The notes below the pieces were generated by a model, which saw only the letters and a list, made by a program, of their open reading frames with translations, searched no databases and was not told where the DNA came from. A stretch of DNA of 64,000 nt. It comes from JAWLAT01 sp041395325. Lineage in GTDB: Bacteria > Pseudomonadota > Gammaproteobacteria > Xanthomonadales > SZUA-5. A program made the position numbers and the translations under genes. Positions 24,120-31,853 of this stretch are shown here, in pieces. Each line of letters opens with the position of its first letter. Position 1 is the first letter of the stretch. The stretch covers positions 6,228 to 70,227 of the forward strand of contig JAWLAT010000026.1 of assembly GCA_041395325.1 (NCBI GenBank). Reading direction: 5' to 3'.

Positions 24120-25751
24120 ATGGAAAGACGACGTTTTCTGACGATTGCCGGTGCCGCGGCGGGCACCTTGCTGCTGCCGATCAGCGGCCGATTGATTGCC
24201 GCCGAGGCCTTGACCGAAACCCTCGATGTGGCGGTGAAGAAGCGCCTGGCGGACGTGGCGCTGGACGCCGCTCGTGGCGCGGGTGCCAGCTACTGCGATG
24301 TGCGCATCGGCCGCTACATGCAGCAGTTCGTCGTGACCCGCGAAAAGCAGGTCAACAACGTCGTCAACACCGAATCCACCGGCATTGGTGTGCGGGTGAT
24401 CGCCAACGGCACCTGGGGCTTTGCAGCGACCCGCGACCTGAGCAAGGATGCCGTGGCTGAAGCGGCGCGCACCGCGGTGGCCATTGCCAAGGCCAATTCG
24501 CGGATTCAGACCGAGCCGGTACAGCTGGCACCGGTCAAGGGTGCCGGCGAGATCAGCTGGGCCACGCCGATCGAGAAGAATGCGATGGCGGTGCCGCTGA
24601 AGGACAAGGTCGACCTGCTGCTGAGCGTCAATGCCGCGGCACTGGAGGCCGGCGCGAGCTTCGTCAATTCGACGCTGTTCCTGGTCAACGAACAGAAGTA
24701 CTTCGCCTCCACCGATGGCTCCTACATCGATCAGGACGTGCATCGCTTGTGGGCGCCGATGCAGGTCACCGCGGTCGACAAGGAAAGCGGCAAGTTCCGC
24801 ACCCGCGCCGGGCTGTCCACGCCGGTGGGCATGGGTTACGAGTATCTGGACGGCACTGCCGCCGATCGCATCGAATTGCCTGGTGGCGTGGAGATCTACA
24901 GCAAGCGCTACGACATGGTGGCCGACGCCCGCGCCGCGGCCAAGCAGGCGCAGCAGAAGCTCAAGGCGACCTCGGTCAAGCCCGGCAAGTACGACCTGGT
25001 GCTTGACCCCACCCACATGTGGCTGACCATTCACGAGAGCGTTGGCCATCCGCTGGAGCTGGATCGCGTGCTCGGCTACGAGGCCAATTACGCCGGCACC
25101 AGCTTCGCCACGCTGGACAAGCGCGATGCCGGCTTCAAGTACGGCTCGGACAAGGTCACCCTGTTTGCCGACAAGGTGCAGGAAGGCAGCCTGGGCGCGG
25201 TGGCCTACGACGACGAAGGCGTCAAGACCAAGCGCTGGGATCTGGTCAAGGACGGCGTGCTGGTCAACTACCAGGCCATTCGCGATCAGGCGCACGTGAT
25301 TGGCGAGAAGGAATCGCACGGCTGCTGCTACGCCGATTCCTGGTCGTCGGTGCAGTTCCAGCGCATGGCCAATGTGTCGCTGGCGGCCGGCAAGGACGAA
25401 CTCAGCGTGGAACAGATGATCGAAGGCGTCGACAAGGGCATCTATATCGTCGGTGCCGGTTCCTTCTCCATCGATCAGCAGCGTTACAACGCGCAGTTTG
25501 GCGGTCAGCTGTTCTTCGCCATCGAGGACGGCAAGATCACCGAGCAGATCGAGGACGTTGCCTATCAGATGCGCACGCCGGAGTTCTGGAATGCCTGCTC
25601 AGCCATCTGCGACGAGCGCGACTACCGCATGGGCGGTTCCTTCTTCGACGGCAAGGGTCAGCCCCCGCAGATCTCGGCGGTCTCGCACGGCTCGGCCACG
25701 GCCCGCTTCGACGGCATCAACGTGATCAACACGGCCCGCAGTCTCGGCTGA
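24120..25751 (+). CDS. TldD-family metallopeptidase with Tat signal peptide
   Basis: A 543-residue TldD-type protein. It opens with a twin-arginine signal, MERRRFLTIAGAAAGTLLLP, which ordinary cytosolic TldD lacks. The zinc motif HESVGH (305-310) is intact, followed by the conserved LDRVLGYEANYAGTSFA region and ESHGCCYADSWSS. TldD forms a heterodimer with TldE that degrades unfolded or modified peptides and matures microcin B17 and CcdA. Here export of the folded enzyme is predicted. The partner gene follows after 93 bases containing an inverted heptad repeat. The start was set by the Tat signal. Substrate unknown; the context points to an envelope substrate. Confidence 0.88.
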   Translation: MERRRFLTIAGAAAGTLLLPISGRLIAAEALTETLDVAVKKRLADVALDAARGAGASYCDVRIGRYMQQFVVTREKQVNNVVNTESTGIGVRVIANGTWGFAATRDLSKDAVAEAARTAVAIAKANSRIQTEPVQLAPVKGAGEISWATPIEKNAMAVPLKDKVDLLLSVNAAALEAGASFVNSTLFLVNEQKYFASTDGSYIDQDVHRLWAPMQVTAVDKESGKFRTRAGLSTPVGMGYEYLDGTAADRIELPGGVEIYSKRYDMVADARAAAKQAQQKLKATSVKPGKYDLVLDPTHMWLTIHESVGHPLELDRVLGYEANYAGTSFATLDKRDAGFKYGSDKVTLFADKVQEGSLGAVAYDDEGVKTKRWDLVKDGVLVNYQAIRDQAHVIGEKESHGCCYADSWSSVQFQRMANVSLAAGKDELSVEQMIEGVDKGIYIVGAGSFSIDQQRYNAQFGGQLFFAIEDGKITEQIEDVAYQMRTPEFWNACSAICDERDYRMGGSFFDGKGQPPQISAVSHGSATARFDGINVINTARSLG

Positions 25752-25755
25752 TCAC

Positions 25756-25832
25756 AGGGCTGAGGGCGCAGGGCTGAGGGCTCATCAGCCCGCCCCGCGA
25801 CTTCGGCCCCTGGACTCTCAGCCCTCAGCCCT
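25756..25832. repeat. Heptad repeat, inverted arrangement, between tldD-like and tldE-like genes
   Basis: Four contiguous AGGGCTG/AGGGCGC/AGGGCTC-type heptads (25756-25783) are followed, ~35 bases later, by two heptads in opposite orientation (CAGCCCT twice, 25819-25832). The arms can pair into a long hairpin between the two genes, which could attenuate or stabilise the transcript. Confidence 0.6.
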
Positions 25833-25844
25833 TCAGGAACCGCA

Positions 25845-27185
25845 ATGAGCATCATGACCGAATCCCAGGCCAAGGCCATCCTCGACAAGGTGATCGAGCT
25901 GTCCAAGGCCGACGAATGCAGTGCCTTTCTCGGCGGTGAGCGCACCGGCAACATCCGCTTCGCCCGCAACGCCGTCTCCACCAGTGGTGAGGTGAGCGAC
26001 GCCCAACTGGTCGTTCAGGTGGCCTTCGGGACGCGCTCGGGCACGGCCACGACCAACAGCTTCGACGACGCCTCGCTGGAGCGGGTGGTGCGCGCGGCCG
26101 AGAATCTGGCCAAGCTGGCACCCGAGAGCGAGGAGTTCATGCCGGCGCTGGACAAGCAGAGCTACATGGACACCAAGACCTTCCAGAAGGGCACCGACGA
26201 GGTCGACCCGGCATTCCGCGCCAGCGCGGCGGCCGATTCGATCGAGTCCTGCAAGAAGGAGAAGCTGGTGGCCGCCGGCTTCCTCACGGACAGCCGCACC
26301 TTCTCGGCCTTTGCCAACAGCAACGGCAACTTCGCCTACCAGACCAATACCGAGTTGGACTACACCTGCACCGTGCGCACCGAGGACGACACCGGCTCGG
26401 GCTGGGTGGCGCGCAATCTGGGTGACGCCAAGCAGTTCGATGCGAAGAAGGACATCGCCACGGCGATGCGCAAGGCCAAGGGCTCGGTCGAAGCCAAGGC
26501 CATTGAACCCGGCAAGTACACGGTCATCCTCGAGCCGGCCGCTGCCTCCGGCCTGATCACCTTCATGATGTTTGGTTTCGATGCCCGTCAGGCCGATGAG
26601 GGGCGCAGCTTTCTGGCCAAGAAGGGCGGCGGCAATCGCATCGGCGAGCAGGTTTTCGACGAGCGCGTCGATCTGTGGACCGACCCGGCCGACCCGCGGG
26701 CGCCGACCCTGCCCTGGGACCAGACCGGCCAGGCCCGCAAGAAGATGCCGATCATCGAAAAGGGCAAGGTGAAGTACCTGCAGTACTCGCGCTACTGGGC
26801 GCAGAAACAGGAGAAGGAATCGCACGGGCAGCCCGGCAACCTCATCATGGCCGGTGGCGACAAGAGCACCGAGGAACTGGTCAAGGGCACCCGCCGCGGC
26901 ATCCTGGTGACCCGCACCTGGTACATCCGCATGGTGGATCCGCAGACCGTGCTGCTGACCGGCCTGACCCGCGACGGCACCTTCTACATCGAGGACGGCG
27001 AGGTCAAATATCCGATCAAGAACATGCGCTTCAACGAATCGCCGGTGATCATGCTCAACAACATCGAGGAACTGGGAATCCCCGAGCGCCTGCAGGTCGG
27101 CGGCGGCCAGAACCAGTTCCTGGCGCTGATCCCGGCTCTGAAGGTGCGCGATTTCACCTTCACCTCGTTGTCGGACGCGGTTTGA
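25845..27185 (+). CDS. TldE/PmbA-family protein
   Basis: A 446-residue PmbA/TldE-type protein, the non-zinc partner of TldD. The C-terminal half is most conserved: GNLIMAGGDKSTEELVKGTR, RGILVTRTWYIRMVDPQT, TGLTRDGTFYIEDGEVKYPI and the closing LRFNESP-like segment. It has no HExxxH and no signal peptide of any kind (MSIMTESQAKAILDKVIELS). If it works with the upstream TldD it must either travel with it as a Tat passenger or act on it in the cytosol. A second ATG three codons in is an alternative start. Confidence 0.87.
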   Translation: MSIMTESQAKAILDKVIELSKADECSAFLGGERTGNIRFARNAVSTSGEVSDAQLVVQVAFGTRSGTATTNSFDDASLERVVRAAENLAKLAPESEEFMPALDKQSYMDTKTFQKGTDEVDPAFRASAAADSIESCKKEKLVAAGFLTDSRTFSAFANSNGNFAYQTNTELDYTCTVRTEDDTGSGWVARNLGDAKQFDAKKDIATAMRKAKGSVEAKAIEPGKYTVILEPAAASGLITFMMFGFDARQADEGRSFLAKKGGGNRIGEQVFDERVDLWTDPADPRAPTLPWDQTGQARKKMPIIEKGKVKYLQYSRYWAQKQEKESHGQPGNLIMAGGDKSTEELVKGTRRGILVTRTWYIRMVDPQTVLLTGLTRDGTFYIEDGEVKYPIKNMRFNESPVIMLNNIEELGIPERLQVGGGQNQFLALIPALKVRDFTFTSLSDAV

Positions 27186-27360
27186 GGTTGGAGGGCTTCG
27201 GGCTGAGGAAGAGCGTTCCAGTCGCCAGTTCCAGTTGCCAGTCAAAGCAGAGCGCCGCTCCCTGGAAGCCCGCGTTGTACTCGGGCACCCGTTTCAGGGG
27301 CTCCGGGCGATCGGCGAGGCTGAGTGATGCCCGGGGCTCGTAGCGAGGCCTCCGGATCTT

Positions 27361-27444
27361 GTAGGCGCGAGCCCTGCTCGCGATCGGCCTGGTCTCCCTT
27401 GGAGCCAGGTCGAGGCTCAGTTGGGAGCGAGCTTGCTCGCGATC
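27361..27444. repeat. Pair of REP-like palindromes
   Basis: Two units, GTAGGCGCGAGCCCTGCTCG plus CGATC (27361-27385) and TTGGGAGCGAGCTTGCTCGC plus GATC (27421-27444). Each contains the GCGAGC-N2/3-GCTCGC dyad of REP sequences found in Pseudomonas and xanthomonads. They lie in the same orientation 60 bases apart. Confidence 0.65.
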
Positions 27445-27480
27445 TTTTGGACTCACCGTGACTCAGTTGAACCACGACCC

Positions 27481-28233
27481 ATGAAACGGCATCGACAGCC
27501 ACTGGGCCCTGAGCCCTGTGCCCTGGGCCCTGCGGGACCCGGTCGCCGCCGCTTCCTCAGCCTGGCCGTCGCGGCATTGGGTACGGCCGCGCTGCGCCCC
27601 GCCCGCGCCCTGGAGCCGGACTACGATTTCTGGTTCACCCGACTGAGCTACGAGTCGGGCAACTGGGATGTCGATGAGCGCATGCCCAGCAATCTGATCA
27701 CTGCGCTGATCGATTACACACAACTGCGGGTAGACCCGACCGAGCACGTGCTGGCGCTGTCCGATCCACGCATGCTGGGCGCGCCATTCTGTTATCTGTC
27801 CGGCCACAAGCTGGTCGAGTTCAACCCCGACGAGCGGCGGCATTTCGAGCAGTACGTCCGCCGCGGCGGCTTCATTCTGGTCGATGACTGCAATCACGAC
27901 ATCGATGGTTTGTTCGCCAAGTCCTTCGAAGCCGAAATGGCCCGGATCTTCGGCGCCAAGGCCCTGCGCAAGCTGCCCAACCGCCATCCGCTGTACAGCA
28001 GCTTCTTCCAGTTCGACGGGCCGCCCACGACCGCGATGGAGCTCAACGGCTGGGGCGACGACATCGTGCACGAGCATCTGCAGGGCATCGAGATCGATGG
28101 TCGTCTGGGTGTGCTCTACAGCAACAAGGACTATGGCTGCGAGTGGGACTACGACTGGCGCAACAAGCGCTGGCTGGCCGAGGACAACACCCGCTTCGCG
28201 GTCAATATCGTGATGTATGCGTTGAACGGCTAG
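27481..28233 (+). CDS. DUF4159 protein with Tat signal peptide
   Basis: A 250-residue protein. A twin-arginine signal (GRRRFLSLAVAALGTAALRP, ~residues 21-40) is followed by the DUF4159 domain: FWFTRLSYESGNWDVDERMP, ALSDPRMLGAPFCYLSGHK, RGGFILVDDCNHDIDGLF and HPLYSSFFQFDGPP. The domain resembles the glutamine-amidotransferase-like fold of beta-galactosidase trimerisation domains, without evident catalysis. It commonly accompanies MoxR/DUF58/BatA gene sets, as here. Oddly, the n-region is encoded by four heptad repeat units (LGPEPCALGP), so an intergenic repeat has become coding or the true start lies further in. Confidence 0.82.
   Translation: MKRHRQPLGPEPCALGPAGPGRRRFLSLAVAALGTAALRPARALEPDYDFWFTRLSYESGNWDVDERMPSNLITALIDYTQLRVDPTEHVLALSDPRMLGAPFCYLSGHKLVEFNPDERRHFEQYVRRGGFILVDDCNHDIDGLFAKSFEAEMARIFGAKALRKLPNRHPLYSSFFQFDGPPTTAMELNGWGDDIVHEHLQGIEIDGRLGVLYSNKDYGCEWDYDWRNKRWLAEDNTRFAVNIVMYALNG
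27504..27531 (+). repeat. Heptad repeat inside the DUF4159 coding start
   Basis: Four contiguous units GGGCCCT, GAGCCCT, GTGCCCT, GGGCCCT. Seven-base periodicity inside a reading frame gives a 7-residue protein period over 21 bases. Confidence 0.65.
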
Positions 28234-28252
28234 GGCCGAGGGCCCAGGGCAC
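28232..28252 (-). repeat. Heptad repeat after the DUF4159 gene
   Basis: Three units in reverse orientation (AGGGCCG, AGGGCCC, AGGGCAC), starting at the DUF4159 stop codon. They oppose the four forward units at 28370-28397, so the gap before moxR is flanked by inverted heptads. The ~110 bases between hold nothing I recognise. Confidence 0.5.
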
Positions 28253-28369
28253 AGTTTGAAGCTCGCTCAACGTGCATCTGGATTGTGTGTGAGCGTCAGG
28301 CTTTCTTGGAGGAGTTCATGGGTTTTCGCAATTGGCACTTCCGTCGCGTCAGGGCTTCGGCGCTGAACT

Positions 28370-28397
28370 GGGCCCTGGGCCCTGAGCCCTGGGCCCT
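28370..28397 (+). repeat. Heptad repeat before the moxR-like gene
   Basis: Four contiguous units GGGCCCT, GGGCCCT, GAGCCCT, GGGCCCT, ending 19 bases before the MoxR ATG. Confidence 0.6.
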
Positions 28398-28415
28398 CCA
28401 TCACGGGTCCCAACG

Positions 28416-29426
28416 ATGAGCGCGGAAGCGACGGTCGCGGCCGAGGCGCCGGCGGGCCTCGAATCCGACCTGTCCGCACTGCAAGCGCTGCGCGAGGCGA
28501 TCGGGCAGGCGGTGGTGGGTCAGGCGGAGGTGATCGAGCAGCTGCTGGTGGCGTTGCTGGCTGGGGGTCACTGCCTGCTCGAAGGTGTGCCCGGCCTGGG
28601 CAAGACGCTGCTGGTGCGGACCCTGGGTGATGCGCTGAAGCTGGACTTTCACCGCATTCAGTTCACCCCGGATCTGATGCCCAGCGACATCCTCGGCACC
28701 GAGGTGCTGGAACAGGATCCGGACAGTGGTCAGCGCCGCTTCCGCTTTCAGAACGGACCGGTGTTCACCAATCTGCTGCTGGCCGACGAGCTCAATCGCA
28801 CGCCACCGAAGACACAGGCCGCCCTGCTGGAGGCGATGCAGGAACAGACGGTCAGCTACGGCGGGGTGACCCGGCCATTGCCGCAGCCCTTTTTCGTGCT
28901 GGCCACCCAGAATCCGATCGAGCAGGCCGGCACCTACCCGCTTCCCGAAGCCCAGCTGGACCGCTTCCTGCTGCAGCTGAAGGTCGACTACCCGAGCGAG
29001 GCCGAGGAACGCGCAATCCTCGCGCTGACCACCGGCAGTGGTATCGCGGAGGTGCCCAGCGTGCTCGATGGCGAGCGCCTGCTGGTGCTGCGCCGGCATG
29101 TGCGCGAAGTGCATCTGAGCGAGGATCTGCTCAGCTGGATCACCCGACTGGTGCGCGCCACCCGCCCCGGTGCCGACGCCCTGCCGGAAATCAACCAGTG
29201 GCTGCGCTGGGGAGCCGGACCGCGTGCCGGACAGGCGCTGGTGCTGGGCGCCAAGGCCCGCGCATTGCTGCACGGCCGCCTGGCGGCCACCCGAGAGGAT
29301 GTGCAGGCCCTGGCCGCACCGGTGCTGCGCCATCGCCTGTTGCTGTCCTTCCTGGCCGAGGCCGAGCAACGCCAGACCGACGAGGTGGTGCAGCTGCTGC
29401 TGCAACGCGTACCGGCACCCGGCTGA
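28416..29426 (+). CDS. MoxR-family AAA+ ATPase
   Basis: A 336-residue MoxR ATPase. Walker A is GVPGLGKT (57-64), Walker B is LLLADELN (~120-126), followed by RTPPKTQAALLEAMQE and the sensor-1 segment FFVLATQNPIEQAGTYPLPEAQLDRFLL. The C-terminal lid contains GASPRAxQAL-like GAGPRAGQALVLGAKARALL. MoxR ATPases act as chaperones that insert cofactors or assemble complexes together with vWA/DUF58 proteins. The DUF58 gene follows, separated by 388 bases of repeats rather than the usual overlap. Confidence 0.92.
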   Translation: MSAEATVAAEAPAGLESDLSALQALREAIGQAVVGQAEVIEQLLVALLAGGHCLLEGVPGLGKTLLVRTLGDALKLDFHRIQFTPDLMPSDILGTEVLEQDPDSGQRRFRFQNGPVFTNLLLADELNRTPPKTQAALLEAMQEQTVSYGGVTRPLPQPFFVLATQNPIEQAGTYPLPEAQLDRFLLQLKVDYPSEAEERAILALTTGSGIAEVPSVLDGERLLVLRRHVREVHLSEDLLSWITRLVRATRPGADALPEINQWLRWGAGPRAGQALVLGAKARALLHGRLAATREDVQALAAPVLRHRLLLSFLAEAEQRQTDEVVQLLLQRVPAPG

Positions 29427-29492
29427 GCCGACGAGGAATCGGCATGATTGTGGGCGCAAGAGCGTTTCCGTTGGCTGGCAAAGCCAGAGCCC

Positions 29493-29537
29493 ACCCCTCC
29501 CCGTCCCTCCCCTCCGCCTTCGGCGCAAGGGAGGGGG
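29493..29537 (+). repeat. Pyrimidine-rich hairpin repeat, copy R3
   Basis: ACCCCTCCCCGTCCCTCCCC, then an inner CGCC-TTC-GGCG hairpin, then AAGGGAGGGGG. It shares the arms of R1 with a different inner stem. Confidence 0.6.
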
Positions 29538-29625
29538 CGCAGGGTTGGTGGTCAGACTCAACTGGACGTCGGTGCGCAGGGGCAAGACCCTTGGAGCCCG
29601 GGTGCTTGAGGTGCGGCTCGCTGTT

Positions 29626-29674
29626 CTCCTCCCCTTGGCCGGCGAAGTCGGCGAGGGGGAGGTCGGGAGGGGGT
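29626..29674 (-). repeat. Pyrimidine-rich hairpin repeat, copy R4 (inverted to R3)
   Basis: CTCCTCCCCTTGGCCGGCGA continuing to GGGGGAGGTCGGGAGGGGGT. The inner stem GCCG-GCGAAGT-CGGC and the purine arm match R2. It is the inverted partner of R3. Confidence 0.6.
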
Positions 29675-29814
29675 TCCAGGGACATTCGTGGAACCCGGCG
29701 ATGGCACGAGTCCGCCGTTGCGACTCCCCAGGTTCGCGGTTCAAATCGATTGGTTCCTGGCGCCGCAACCTGGATTGCGACGCCGCGCAGACCCCATTTG
29801 GCGGTGGTCGGTCA

Positions 29815-30687
29815 ATGGACCTGATCCCCGCCGACCTGCGCGCGCAACTGCGGCGCTTGCGGCTGCGCAGTCGCAGCGGTGTGCACGGCGCCGGCAGCGG
29901 CCGTCAGCAAAGCCGCGAGCGCGGCGCCGGGATGGAGTTCCTGCAATACCGCGCCTATCAGCCCGGTGACGAGCCACGGCAGATCGATTGGCGCTTGTTC
30001 GCCCGCAGCGACCGGGCCTATGTACGGGAGGCCGAGCGCGACAGCCCGTTGGCGCTGTGGTTGCTGCTCGATGCCAGCGCCTCGATGCGCCAGGCCGATC
30101 CGGGCGGACCGTCCCGGCTGGAGGTGGCGCGGATCCTGGCCGCCAGTCTGGTCGAGCTGGCGCTGGCTGGTGGCGACCGCTTCGGGTTGGCGCTGCTCGG
30201 TGACAACGAACTGCGACTGCAGCCCTTGGGCGCCGGACCGCGTCAGCGTGATCGCTGCGTGCTGTTGCTCGGCGGTCTGCAACCGGCGGGCCAGTTGCCG
30301 AACATCGAGCAGTGCGAACCCTTGTGGGCGCGCACGCAGGCCGGCCATCTGGTCATCACGCTCAGCGATGGTTTCGACCCGACGCTGCTGGAGTTGCAGC
30401 GACGCCTGGCCGGTGCGGGTCGTGAAGTCATCGATGTGCAACTGCTCACTGTCGCCGAGCGCGACTTTCCCTTTCGCGATGGCCACCGCTTCGTCGAGCC
30501 GGAGAGCGGCGCCTGGCTGGAAGCCGACGGGCCGGCCGCGCGCGAACAGTTTCGCCAGCAATTCGAGCAGGCACAGGACGAGCGTCGCCAGAGCCTGGGT
30601 GGTGTTGGTGTGCGCTGTCTGACCCATGTGCTGGATCGACCGTTGATCGACGTGCTGCGTGCGATCTGCGGACCGGAGGGCGGCTGA
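29815..30687 (+). CDS. DUF58 (vWA-like) protein
   Basis: A 290-residue DUF58 protein. The family signature is complete: GMEFLQYRAYQPGDEPRQID then WRLFARSDRAYVREAE, followed by the vWA-like strand ALWLLLDASASM (Asp-x-Ser-x-Ser, a MIDAS-type site) and later HLVITLSDGFDP. DUF58 proteins partner MoxR ATPases, as subunits that present substrates. There is no membrane segment. The frame stays open upstream through the repeats, but the DUF58 homology starts near this ATG. The stop overlaps the next gene's ATG by one base (TGATG). Confidence 0.87.
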   Translation: MDLIPADLRAQLRRLRLRSRSGVHGAGSGRQQSRERGAGMEFLQYRAYQPGDEPRQIDWRLFARSDRAYVREAERDSPLALWLLLDASASMRQADPGGPSRLEVARILAASLVELALAGGDRFGLALLGDNELRLQPLGAGPRQRDRCVLLLGGLQPAGQLPNIEQCEPLWARTQAGHLVITLSDGFDPTLLELQRRLAGAGREVIDVQLLTVAERDFPFRDGHRFVEPESGAWLEADGPAAREQFRQQFEQAQDERRQSLGGVGVRCLTHVLDRPLIDVLRAICGPEGG

Positions 30688-31853
30688 TGGGCCTGGGTCT
30701 GCTCACCCCGCTGGCCTTGCTGGGACTCCTGACTCTGGCGCTGCCCTTGTTGATTCACCTGCGTCGACAGGTGGACCGGCAACCGGTCGATTTCGCCGCT
30801 TTGCGCTGGTTGCAGGCGCGGTTGCGACCGCGCAGCCGTTGGCGTCTGGAGCGGCCCTGGTTGTTGTTGTTGCGACTGTTGCTGGCCGCCTTGCTGGCGC
30901 TGCTGCTGGCCAGCCCGGTGTGGCAATCGCTGCGCCGGACGGATGCGCTGCTGCTCCATCCGGCGCTGGATCCGGCGCTGCTGTCTCCTGCCGATGCCGC
31001 CAACGCACGCTGGTGGGCGCCGGGCTTCCCGGCCATCGACGAACCCGCGCCTGCGCCAGTGCTGGCCAGCATCAGTCTGTTGCGCCAGTTCGATGCCCAG
31101 CGGGCGCCCGGACAAGGACTGCAGGTGTGGTTGCCGGACAGCGTGGAAGCGGCCGATGCCGAACTGCCGCAATGGTCGCGGGTCATCGACTGGCAGGTGC
31201 AGCCCGGTGTTGAAGCGGAAGCCACCGAATCGCCACCTCGCCCGCGCTTCTGGTGGCACGGTGATGCGTCGGCTGCTGCCGGCTGGTGGCTGGCGGCACT
31301 GCAGGCGCTGGCAGAACCGACGGGCGAGGCGTCATCGGTGGCGCGCATCGAGCTGCAAACCGAGACCCTGCCGACGCTGCCGGTGAGACCCGGCGATACC
31401 CTGATCTGGGCTTCCGATGAGCCGCTTTCGGCCGATTTGCAGGACTGGCTGCAACAGGGTGGTCAGCTGTGGCAAACCGCGCCCTGCGAGGACTGCAGCG
31501 CGCCAAGCGAATGGACGGCGCTGTGGCGCAGCGACGATGGCCGGCGCAGCCTCTGGCAGCAACGCGTGGGCCAGGGTCGAGCGTTGCGCTTCGATGCGCC
31601 AGTGGACGCGGCCGACTTCCCCGAATGGCTGCAGCCCGAGTTTCCACAGTGGCTGCTGCAATGGTCGCGTCCGCTGGTCGAACCAACCCGGCTGCCGGCG
31701 GCGCTGCTGGCTGGTGATGGCGCCGTTGCACCGGCGCGGTCCTTGCCGCAGGTTGAGTCGCTGCAGGGCTGGCTGAGTCTGCTGATCGCCTTGCTGTGGT
31801 TGCTGGAGCGGGCAATGGCCGGGCCGCGCCGATCGACAGGTGCGACGGCATGA
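30687..31853 (+). CDS. BatA-like membrane protein (TIGR02226 N-terminus)
   Basis: A 388-residue protein beginning LLTPLALLGLLTLALPLLIH, the double-helix N-terminal region of BatA/TIGR02226 proteins. It includes a second helix at PWLLLLRLLLAALLALLLAS (~58-77). A third helix near the C-terminus (SLLIALLWLLERAM) anchors the end. The large middle part is presumably periplasmic; no vWA MIDAS motif is visible, so it may be a reduced BatA. It overlaps the genes on both sides by one and four bases, evidence of tight coupling with DUF58 and the DUF4175-like gene. Confidence 0.78.
   Translation: MGLGLLTPLALLGLLTLALPLLIHLRRQVDRQPVDFAALRWLQARLRPRSRWRLERPWLLLLRLLLAALLALLLASPVWQSLRRTDALLLHPALDPALLSPADAANARWWAPGFPAIDEPAPAPVLASISLLRQFDAQRAPGQGLQVWLPDSVEAADAELPQWSRVIDWQVQPGVEAEATESPPRPRFWWHGDASAAAGWWLAALQALAEPTGEASSVARIELQTETLPTLPVRPGDTLIWASDEPLSADLQDWLQQGGQLWQTAPCEDCSAPSEWTALWRSDDGRRSLWQQRVGQGRALRFDAPVDAADFPEWLQPEFPQWLLQWSRPLVEPTRLPAALLAGDGAVAPARSLPQVESLQGWLSLLIALLWLLERAMAGPRRSTGATA

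Larger units (their letters stand above)
29427..29814. other. Repeat-filled gap between the MoxR and DUF58 genes
   Basis: This 388-base gap interrupts an otherwise tight gene set. It holds repeats R3 and R4 as an inverted pair about 90 bases apart, then ~140 bases with no feature I recognise. A GGTTCAAATC string there is not part of a tRNA. The structure looks like a small mobile or dispersed element inserted into an operon. Confidence 0.5.

Noticed and set aside
29735..29760. tRNA gene suggested by GGTTCAAATC
   Set aside because: The flanking bases do not form acceptor, D or anticodon stems; only a T-loop-like string is present.
29170..29814. Upstream extension of the DUF58 frame through the repeats
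   Set aside because: The extension overlaps the MoxR gene and the R3/R4 repeats and encodes Arg/Pro-rich sequence; DUF58 homology begins at 29815.
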